From JABDIY01 sp041576015 (GTDB lineage Bacteria; Actinomycetota; Acidimicrobiia; Acidimicrobiales; SZUA-35), in assembly GCA_041576015.1 (NCBI GenBank), contig JBFGLT010000137.1:1-8386 (forward strand): a stretch of 8,386 nt of DNA, given 5' to 3'. Shown here piece by piece: positions 1-5,194 of this stretch (its first letter is position 1; each line of letters opens with the position of its first letter). The notes beneath the pieces are model-generated. The model had not been told where the DNA came from, searched no databases, and was given only the letters and a program-made list of their open reading frames with translations. Position numbers and translations under genes: made by a program.

Positions 1-128
1 ACCACGAGGGGTGACTCCTCCACCTCGGGCGGTCGAGGCGACGGTGGTGGCGGGTCGGGCACACGAGCCGGGGTCAAGGCCGGCGCGGACGGTCGATGGA
101 TGGGCGGTGGAGGCGGCGTGAGGTCCAT
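1..128 (-). CDS. N-terminus of an unidentified proline-rich protein (partial)
   Basis: A leftward frame opens with ATG at 128-126 and stays open for 42 codons to the window edge. It begins MDLTPPPPPIHRPSAP and continues with more Pro-rich sequence (DPPPPSPRPPEVEE), like a disordered cytoplasmic or secreted N-terminal region. A GAGAG ribosome-binding-like sequence lies 6 bases upstream of the ATG. The G/C-rich third positions match the neighbouring genes. No family can be named because only the low-complexity start is visible. The gene would be divergent from the deacetylase-like gene. A short biased frame in GC-rich DNA could be chance, so the call is tentative. Confidence 0.42.
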   Translation of the reverse strand, partial: MDLTPPPPPIHRPSAPALTPARVPDPPPPSPRPPEVEESPLV

Positions 129-153
129 CGGGATCTCTCGTGTGCGCTGAAAA

Positions 154-216
154 TCCCATTCGTCGCGATCGCTCACCGACGCGACACTAGCAAGCAGCGA
201 CAAGCAGCGAATGGGA
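154..216. repeat. Inverted repeat TCCCATTCG / CGAATGGGA
   Basis: Positions 154-162 (TCCCATTCG) and 208-216 (CGAATGGGA) are perfectly complementary over 9 bases, separated by 45 bases. Pairing resumes inward after a two-base mismatch (GC at 165-166 with GC at 204-205). It lies 26 bases upstream of the leftward start at 128, so it could be an operator pair or a long-loop RNA hairpin. Function is unknown. Confidence 0.5.
191..210. repeat. Tandem 10-bp direct repeat
   Basis: The decamer CAAGCAGCGA occurs twice in exact tandem (191-200 and 201-210), inside the loop and right arm of the inverted repeat at 154-216. It is probably a small slippage duplication. Two copies are too few to call an iteron. 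Confidence 0.7.
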
Positions 217-315
217 AAATGTGCCAGGTGGGATGGCCGCAACTGTTTCGCCTCCCCAAACATTAGAGACCTCAATAGTTCCGATGAAGCGAGGAGCGCC
301 CGGGGATAGCCAAAA

Positions 316-358
316 CAGATGGACCGTTTACACGTCGTCGCCGACGTGGCACCATCTG
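316..358. repeat. Nested palindrome (two stacked 7-bp stems)
   Basis: The outer arms CAGATGG (316-322) and CCATCTG (352-358) are perfectly complementary. Inside them, CACGTCG (331-337) and CGACGTG (342-348) are also perfectly complementary around a TCGC loop. The two stems are joined by an 8-base and a 3-base internal strand. On the minus strand the outer stem is followed by TTTT (315-312), as in an intrinsic terminator, yet no leftward gene ends here. It could instead be a protein-binding palindrome or a structured RNA in the leader of the gene at 568. Confidence 0.6.
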
Positions 359-567
359 ATTCAGCTCCAAGATCCACGAGGCACCAAGCGGAGGCGCAGA
401 CCCACGGCACGCTCTCACGAGCGGAGATCATGGCCACTCGCCTCAAGACTTTCCGGGTCAATTCGGAACAGTCCTCGTGGATCTTGCGCGTTCGGGCACC
501 GCTCCGGGCGGTCGGATCTTCCCGGCTCCGCTACCGTGCCCAGCCTCGACAGCAGTACCGTGGAGCC

Positions 568-1596
568 ATGGCTACAACGGGGCTTCTGGTCGCAACCCAC
601 GATCTGTGCTGGCTGCACGACCCGGGCCCCGGGCATCCCGAGAACCAACACCGGCTGACCGCCGTGAAGCGCGGTTTCACCGAAGCCGGGCTCGACGAGG
701 CCATCCGCTGGATCGAGGCCCCTGCTGCCGAGCGGGCCGCCATCGACGCGGTCCACGACCGCTACCTCTACGATCGGCTCGACCAGCTGGCCGAAGCCGG
801 GGGCGGAGCCATCGACCCCGACACCACCGTGTGTGCCGACTCGGCGGCGGCAGCCCACCGGGCCGCCGGCGCCGGCCTGGCTCTCATCGAACGGCTTCAA
901 GCCGGGGAGGGCGCCGCCGGCTGGTCGGTCGTCCGCCCGCCCGGACACCACGCCACCAGCGACCGGCAGATGGGATTCTGTCTGTTCAACAACATCGCCG
1001 TCGCCGCCCGGCACCTGGCCGATCGGGGTGAGCGGGTCATGATCGTCGACGTCGACGCCCACCACGGAAACGGCACCCAGGACATTTTCTACAACGACGC
1101 CGACGTGCTGTTCGTCAGCTTCCACCAGTTTCCCTGGTACCCGTTCACCGGCCGCCCCGACGAGACCGGCGATGGAGCGGGGCGCGGCAAAACGGTCAAC
1201 ATCGCCATGCCCGCCGGCGCCACCGGCGACAACTATCGCCTGGCGTTCAGCGCCGTTGTCGAACCGGTCGCCCAACGGTTCGACCCGACGTGGATGCTGG
1301 TATCGGCCGGATTCGACGGTCACCGTCAGGATCCGCTGACCGACCTCGGGCTGACGGCGGCCGACTACACCGACCTGATCGACGCCATCTGCGATCTCGT
1401 CCCAGCCGGTCGGAGGCTGCTGTTCCTCGAGGGCGGCTACGACTACGAGGCGCTGGCCAAAACCGCCGGCGCGGTCGCCGCCCGCATGCTGGGTGTGGAG
1501 TACCGGCCCGAGGAGCCGACGAGCGGGGGCCCGGGAGCGGAGCACGTCGAGGTGGCCCGCGCCATCCACGAACATGCGGAGTCGGGGAGCTCCTGA
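568..1596 (+). CDS. Histone deacetylase superfamily amidohydrolase (AcuC/acetylpolyamine aminohydrolase-like)
   Basis: The product is a 342-residue cytoplasmic zinc-dependent deacetylase of the arginase/HDAC fold, which in this family hydrolyses acetyl-lysine or small acetylated amines. The family landmarks appear in order. GPGHPENQHR is near residue 20. RPPGHHAT carries the His pair H127-H128. MGFCLFNN follows at 135-142. DVDAHHGNG holds the expected Zn ligands D163 and H165. SAGFDGHRQDPL holds the third ligand D250. LEGGYDYE holds the transition-state Tyr at Y291. All catalytic residues are therefore present and the enzyme should be active. The start at 568 was chosen because similarity to the family begins just after it. 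An upstream open frame to 319 adds unrelated Arg/Ser-rich sequence. The Shine-Dalgarno (GGAG, only 2 bases from ATG) is poor, so the start carries some doubt. The nucleotidyltransferase gene begins 3 bases after the stop. The substrate cannot be deduced. Confidence 0.93.
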   Translation: MATTGLLVATHDLCWLHDPGPGHPENQHRLTAVKRGFTEAGLDEAIRWIEAPAAERAAIDAVHDRYLYDRLDQLAEAGGGAIDPDTTVCADSAAAAHRAAGAGLALIERLQAGEGAAGWSVVRPPGHHATSDRQMGFCLFNNIAVAARHLADRGERVMIVDVDAHHGNGTQDIFYNDADVLFVSFHQFPWYPFTGRPDETGDGAGRGKTVNIAMPAGATGDNYRLAFSAVVEPVAQRFDPTWMLVSAGFDGHRQDPLTDLGLTAADYTDLIDAICDLVPAGRRLLFLEGGYDYEALAKTAGAVAARMLGVEYRPEEPTSGGPGAEHVEVARAIHEHAESGSS

Positions 1597-1599
1597 TCG

Positions 1600-2859
1600 G
1601 TGGTAGCCGGGATCGGTATCGAGTCCGAGGCGTTGGAGGCGCTGGCGCCCGTCATAAACCCGGTGGCCAAACGGTTCGTTGCCGCCGGCCATCGCCTTTA
1701 CCTCGTCGGCGGTATCGTGCGGGATCTCTCGCTGGGTCGCCTGTCGGGATTCGACATCGACTTCACGACCGATGCCGAACCGCGAACGATCAAGACCCTC
1801 GTCGCCCCGCTGGCTGAACACGTGTGGACCCAGGGGGAGCGATTCGGAACGATCGGGGCCCAGGTCGACGGCCACGCGTTCGAGATCACGACACATCGGG
1901 CTGAGCGCTACGATGCCGAGTCACGCAAGCCGATCGTGACGTTCGGCGATCAGCTCGACGAGGATCTGTCACGTCGCGATTTCACCATCAACGCCATGGC
2001 CATCGAGTTGCCGGAGGGTGTACTGCACGACCCGTTCGGGGGCGCCGCCGATCTGGCGGCCAGGGTGCTACGGACCCCGCTCGCCCCCGAAGTGTCGTTC
2101 GGTGACGATCCGCTCCGTATGCTGCGGGCCGCCCGCTTCATCGCCCGGTTCGAACTCGCCGTCGACGACCCCGTGGCCCGAGCGGCGACGAAACTCGCCG
2201 AGCGGTTGGATATCGTCTCGGTCGAGCGGATCAACGACGAGCTGGAGCGGTTGTTGGAGGTCGACAACCCGTCGGCCGGACTCGATTTCATTCTCGACAC
2301 TGGTCTGCTGGCCCACGCCGTGGCCCCGATGACCGATGACGAGGCGATCCTGGCCCGGGCACTCGCCACCTCACCGGGCACCCCCCTGGTTCGGCGGGCG
2401 GGGCTGCTGTGGACGACCGACGTGGCCTCGGTCGTCCGCCGCCTCCGCTACTCAAATCAGGATCGAGCCGAGACGACGGCGCTGGTCGAGGGTCTCCGGG
2501 ACTGGATCGGTAACAACCGGTCGTCACGAGCCGATGCCCGCCGCCTGATCGCCGCCTCCGGTGTCGAGGCTCCCCGGGCCCTGGCCCGCAACCTCGGCGC
2601 CGCCGATGTCGTCGATTCCCGGAAGCGGGCGGCGGCGCACCGACTTGTCGAGGTGATCGATGAGTTGGACGCTGCGGGCGACGTCGGGCCCTACGATTCG
2701 CCCCTGTCCGGCTCCGACATCATGGAGTTGCTCGACGTCGAACCCGGTCCGGTCGTCGGTCGAGCCCAGAAGATGCTGCGCCAACACCGCCTCGAGCACG
2801 GACCAATCGACGCTACCGAGGCGGCTGAGCTGCTCCGCCGCTGGCACGCTGCTCACTAG
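1600..2859 (+). CDS. CCA tRNA nucleotidyltransferase / poly(A) polymerase family, class II, HD motif absent
   Basis: The product is a 419-residue member of the class II nucleotidyltransferase family that adds or repairs the 3' CCA of tRNA, or polyadenylates RNA. Visible motifs are LYLVGGIVRD (33-42), the metal-binding DxD in FDIDF (D52, D54), RRDFTIN (125-131), DDPLRMLRAARF (169-180) and ERINDELERLL (209-219). The C-terminal tail (GSDIMELLDVEPGPVVGRAQ and what follows, about 371-415) resembles actinobacterial PcnA. Those enzymes are usually about 470-480 residues and carry an HD phosphohydrolase-like domain (HTL and HDIGKP motifs, then a His cluster). Here that stretch is short: GLLWTTD (268-274) sits where LLHDIGKP is expected, and the His cluster is missing. 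The start is GTG at 1600, because the deacetylase stop in the same frame (1594-1596) excludes anything upstream. GGGGAG lies 10 bases before it. It is almost certainly co-transcribed with the upstream gene. Whether it makes CCA or poly(A) cannot be read from sequence. Confidence 0.93.
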   Translation: MVAGIGIESEALEALAPVINPVAKRFVAAGHRLYLVGGIVRDLSLGRLSGFDIDFTTDAEPRTIKTLVAPLAEHVWTQGERFGTIGAQVDGHAFEITTHRAERYDAESRKPIVTFGDQLDEDLSRRDFTINAMAIELPEGVLHDPFGGAADLAARVLRTPLAPEVSFGDDPLRMLRAARFIARFELAVDDPVARAATKLAERLDIVSVERINDELERLLEVDNPSAGLDFILDTGLLAHAVAPMTDDEAILARALATSPGTPLVRRAGLLWTTDVASVVRRLRYSNQDRAETTALVEGLRDWIGNNRSSRADARRLIAASGVEAPRALARNLGAADVVDSRKRAAAHRLVEVIDELDAAGDVGPYDSPLSGSDIMELLDVEPGPVVGRAQKMLRQHRLEHGPIDATEAAELLRRWHAAH

Positions 2860-2884
2860 CCGGGCCCGGCATTGGAAGGACAGC

Positions 2885-2900
2885 CGCGCGCAGGCGCGCG
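2885..2900. terminator. GC hairpin between convergent genes, possible bidirectional terminator
   Basis: CGCGCG (2885-2890) pairs perfectly with CGCGCG (2895-2900) around a CAGG loop. The same bases form a tandem repeat of CGCGCGCAGG (2885-2894, 2895-2904). A second palindrome, GCCGGGCCCGGC (2859-2870), overlaps the end of the upstream stop codon. Its place in the 62-base gap between convergent genes suits transcription termination, but neither strand has a clear T-tract. Confidence 0.35.
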
Positions 2901-2921
2901 CAGGATCTGCGAATTCCGCGT

Positions 2922-3758
2922 CTAGCGTTTGAATTTGCCCTTTTTGGCCAGGTGAGACTCCATGATCTCGACCTCTTCGGCCCCGTCGATGACGATCTCC
3001 GGGTCGGGCTTGAAGTCGACCATGGGATCACGCTCCGCGTAGTCGACCGCGTTGAGGATCAGCTTCATGGCATTGAGCCGGGCCTGCTGCTTGTCTTCCG
3101 AGCGGATGATCGTCCACGGTGCCATCTCCGTGTGGGTGCGCTTGAGCATCTCGTATTTGCGCTCGGTGAAGTCGTCCCACAGATCCTGGGCCTGCATGTC
3201 GATCTCGCTCAGCTTCCAGTTGCGCAACGGATCGTCTCGTCGACGGTCGAAGCGGCGCTGCTGCTCCTTCTTGGTGACCGAGAAGTACAGTTTGAGCAGG
3301 ATCGTGCCCTGGCGGACGAGATCCTTCTCGAAGCCGACGACCCCGCGCATGAAGTTCTCGTACTCCTCCTCGGTGCAGAACCCGAACACCGGCTCGACCA
3401 TCGCCCGGTTGTACCAGCTCCGGTCGAACAGCACCATCTCACCGCCGGCGGGAAACTGGCTGACATAGCGCTGGAAATACCATTGCGACCGCTGATCGAA
3501 CGACGGTTTGCCCAGGGCCACGACCCGGTACCGCTTCTCGTTCATGTATCGGGTGACCCGCCGGATCGTACCGCCCTTGCCGGCGGCGTCTCGGCCCTCG
3601 AACAACACGATGAAGCGTTCGTTCGTGCGCTCGATGTGGCGTTGCAGTTTCAGGAGCTCGACCTGGTATGGCACCAGCTCGAGGTCGTTGTCCTCGCGTC
3701 TGAGAAGGCGGCGGTATCGATCCTCGTCAATGATCTCGGTTTCGGAATCGCCTGCCAT
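2922..3758 (-). CDS. ppk2: Polyphosphate kinase 2 family protein (class I type)
   Basis: The product is a 278-residue cytoplasmic PPK2 enzyme, which reversibly transfers phosphate between inorganic polyphosphate and nucleotides, with Mg2+. Walker A is GRDAAGKGGTIRR (55-67) and Walker B is VLFDRSWYNRA (109-119). The WYFQRYVSQFPAGGEM segment (93-108) and the lid region with RRFDRRRDDPLRNWK (168-182) and DMQAQDLWDDF are typical of single-domain class I PPK2, which favour NDP phosphorylation. Substrate class by sequence type is inference. The ATG at 3758 was chosen because GGAAG lies 9 bases upstream and the family similarity (YRRLLRREDNDLELVPYQ) begins just after it. The frame stays open to 3938, but the extra 60 residues are Arg-rich and not PPK2-like. 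Length is normal for the family. It ends in a basic tail (KKGKFKR). It is divergent from the corA unit and convergent with the nucleotidyltransferase. Confidence 0.96.
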   Translation of the reverse strand: MAGDSETEIIDEDRYRRLLRREDNDLELVPYQVELLKLQRHIERTNERFIVLFEGRDAAGKGGTIRRVTRYMNEKRYRVVALGKPSFDQRSQWYFQRYVSQFPAGGEMVLFDRSWYNRAMVEPVFGFCTEEEYENFMRGVVGFEKDLVRQGTILLKLYFSVTKKEQQRRFDRRRDDPLRNWKLSEIDMQAQDLWDDFTERKYEMLKRTHTEMAPWTIIRSEDKQQARLNAMKLILNAVDYAERDPMVDFKPDPEIVIDGAEEVEIMESHLAKKGKFKR

Positions 3759-3809
3759 CGTTTGTCGCTTCCACGTTTGCGGTCGGTCGCGGCGGTCGAC
3801 CGGGATTGG

Positions 3810-3815
3810 ATCGTA
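3810..3815 (-). promoter_or_regulatory. Possible -10 box for ppk2
   Basis: On the minus strand TACGAT fits the actinobacterial -10 pattern TAnnnT. It would put a transcript start near 3803, about 45 bases upstream of the ppk2 ATG. No convincing -35 is visible at 17-18 bases. Weak support. Confidence 0.2.
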
Positions 3816-3947
3816 ACCACCCATTCTGCCAGGAATCCCTGTCGGCGCCAGTTCGGACGCGCTAAGCGATCGACAAAGTTTGGCGGCAGGGTGGGCCAGC
3901 CGCCTCCGTTCCCGGAACCGGCTCGCCAGCTGTAACAATGGACGCCT

Positions 3948-4067
3948 ATGAAAGCCGCAGCACTGGTGCCTGGTGCCGTGCCCCGCTTGCGGGGCCTCGA
4001 GATTCGACTGGTGGCGAAACGTCGTCCGCTGGAGTTCTTCATGTGGGACAGGAAGGTGGATTCATGA
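3948..4067 (+). CDS. Possible 39-aa leader ORF overlapping the corA start
   Basis: An ATG at 3948 opens a 39-codon frame (MKAAALVPGAVPRLRGLEIR at its start, WDRKVDS at its end). Its TGA at 4065-4067 overlaps the corA ATG at 4064 as ATGA, the classic arrangement for translational coupling. The corA Shine-Dalgarno lies inside its last codons. The ORF has no good ribosome binding site of its own. A TAACAA sequence at 3933-3938 would, if a -10 box, put the transcript start close to the ATG, so it might be leaderless. A GC hairpin (3980-3995) lies within it. It could be a regulatory leader peptide for corA or a chance frame. No family is recognised. Confidence 0.35.
   Translation: MKAAALVPGAVPRLRGLEIRLVAKRRPLEFFMWDRKVDS
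3980..3995 (+). promoter_or_regulatory. GC hairpin with CTTG loop in the corA leader
   Basis: GCCCCG (3980-3985) and CGGGGC (3990-3995) form a perfect 6-bp stem around CTTG. A CUUG loop closed by G-C is a known stable RNA tetraloop. It lies 68 bases before the corA start, inside the putative leader ORF. It could act in ribosome-dependent control or attenuation. It has no U-tract and does not resemble the M-box riboswitch. Confidence 0.4.
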
Positions 4068-5179
4068 CAGCACGTCTCCTCGCCCAAAGGCCGGGTTCGA
4101 AGACGATGGTGCCGGCGGATGTGGAGGACTGCGAAGACCTGTTGCATGCCGGTACGGTGATCTGGCTCGATGTCCTCACGACCGATGCCGACGAACTCGA
4201 TCGACTCGGGGAGCGTTTCAACTTCGACCCGGCGGCCATCGAAGACATCCTCGACATCGAACAACTTCCCAAGTTCGACAACTACAACGACCATCTCTTC
4301 GTGGTGCTCCACGCCCTCACCTCGGAGGGTGAGCGCATCGACACCGTGGAGGTCGACTGCTTCGTTGCCCCCGGTCTCCTGGTGACGGTCAGCTCCAAGC
4401 CGGTGACCGGCATCAATTGGCTGTGGCGTTCTGTGCAGAAACATGCCCAGATGGGCAGCCTCGCCCCCGACGAACTGTTCGCCCAGTTGGCGGAAGTGAT
4501 CGGCCGTCGGTATCTGGAGGTCATCGCCGAGTTCGAGGCCCGGATCGACGACATCGCCGACGACGCGCTCGACGCCGACCCCGATGTGTTGGGTGACATC
4601 CAGGTTCTTCGGCGGGAGGAGACCACGGTCCGCAAGGTCTTGCGCCCCCAGCGCCTGGTGCTCGCAAACCTTCGGCGCGGCACGATCGCCGTATTGGGCT
4701 CGGAGTCGCTGACGATGCTGGGCGACGCATACGACGTCCACAACCAGGTGGTCGAGTCGCTCGGCTCGGCCCGGGCTCTGTTGAGCGACGCGCTCGACAC
4801 CTACCGGGGGGCCGCCGCCGACCGCCAGGCCACGGCGACCACCATCCTCGCGGTGTACTCGGCCATCCTGTTGCCCCTGACCCTGATCACCGGATGGTAT
4901 GGCATGAACATCGCGCTGCCCGGGGAGGAACGGAAGTTTGCATGGGAACTGGTGCTCGCCGGGATGGCAGTGCTGGCGCTGCTGTCGTTCGCCGCCTTCG
5001 TGAAGGCCGGATTCATCCGTGCGCCGGAGTTGCGTCGGGAGACCGTCTTGCGAGGCCTGGCCGGTGCGGCCAAGGCCCCGGTCAAGCCGTTCACGATGTT
5101 GCGCAACCCCCGGGTCCGGCGCAACAACAACAGCGCACGATCGTCGACCACGAAGCGCAGCGTTCCGCGCAGCGGTTGA
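4064..5179 (+). CDS. corA: CorA-family Mg2+/Co2+ channel protein
   Basis: The product is a 371-residue inner-membrane divalent-cation channel of the CorA (2-TM-GxN) family, which works as a homopentamer. The N-terminal cytoplasmic domain is typical, with VIWLDVLTTDADEL (32-45) and IEDILDIEQLPKFDNYNDHL (59-78). A long helical region (about 135-255) leads to TM1 (about 259-279), which ends in the YGMN signature (279-282). The periplasmic loop is short and acidic (LPGEER), followed by TM2 (about 293-314). CorA proteins normally end a few basic residues after TM2, but this one continues for about 55 residues with a basic tail (RNPRVRRNNN, TTKRS). ATG 4064 was chosen because GGAAGG lies 8 bases upstream and similarity starts there. 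The frame is open back to 3938, but the extra residues are unrelated. The stop overlap with the leader ORF suggests coupling. The gene is convergent with the FN3 gene, 15 bases apart. Confidence 0.95.
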   Translation: MTARLLAQRPGSKTMVPADVEDCEDLLHAGTVIWLDVLTTDADELDRLGERFNFDPAAIEDILDIEQLPKFDNYNDHLFVVLHALTSEGERIDTVEVDCFVAPGLLVTVSSKPVTGINWLWRSVQKHAQMGSLAPDELFAQLAEVIGRRYLEVIAEFEARIDDIADDALDADPDVLGDIQVLRREETTVRKVLRPQRLVLANLRRGTIAVLGSESLTMLGDAYDVHNQVVESLGSARALLSDALDTYRGAAADRQATATTILAVYSAILLPLTLITGWYGMNIALPGEERKFAWELVLAGMAVLALLSFAAFVKAGFIRAPELRRETVLRGLAGAAKAPVKPFTMLRNPRVRRNNNSARSSTTKRSVPRSG

Positions 5180-5194
5180 GGCGGCCGCTCCGGG

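Larger units (their letters stand above)
129..567. other. 439-base divergent intergenic region without a convincing gene
   Basis: This gap separates the leftward gene starting at 128 from the rightward gene starting at 568. Frames here run into the downstream gene but give Arg/Ser-rich translations with no family resemblance. It holds an inverted repeat (154-162 with 208-216), a perfect tandem 10-mer (191-210), a nested palindrome (316-358), and a stretch at 142-167 resembling the duplicated element near 6621-6709. No tRNA-like cloverleaf and no clear sigma-70 promoter pair could be identified by eye. Confidence 0.6.

Noticed and set aside
1..150. A plus-strand frame ending in TGA at 148-150, possibly the end of an upstream gene
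   Set aside because: It is Gly/Arg-rich low complexity, and the reverse strand gives a more sensible proline-rich N-terminus with ATG and a ribosome binding site. Not fully excluded.
165..172. GCGATCGC octamer palindrome
   Set aside because: A single copy of a GC-rich palindrome is expected by chance; it does not indicate a repeat family here.
319..567. Upstream extension of the deacetylase frame to an ATG at 319 (or 430)
   Set aside because: The added residues are Arg/Ser-rich and unlike the family, whose similarity begins right after the ATG at 568.
415..1896. A 493-codon open frame on the minus strand
   Set aside because: It lies entirely opposite the deacetylase and the start of the nucleotidyltransferase, has Gly/Val/Asp/Arg-rich composition with no domain, and is an antisense shadow expected in GC-rich coding DNA.
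2952..3935. A 327-codon open frame on the plus strand opposite ppk2
   Set aside because: Its translation has no family likeness, while the opposite strand carries intact Walker motifs of PPK2.
3759..3938. Longer ppk2 starts at 3938 or 3824
   Set aside because: The extra residues are Arg-rich and not PPK2-like, and the ATG at 3758 has a well-placed GGAAG.
3880..4063. M-box (ykoK) Mg2+ riboswitch upstream of corA
   Set aside because: The leader is short and shows one GC hairpin, but none of the conserved M-box architecture could be traced.
3650..4741. A 363-codon minus-strand frame opposite the start of corA
   Set aside because: Antisense to a well-supported CorA coding region and without recognisable motifs.
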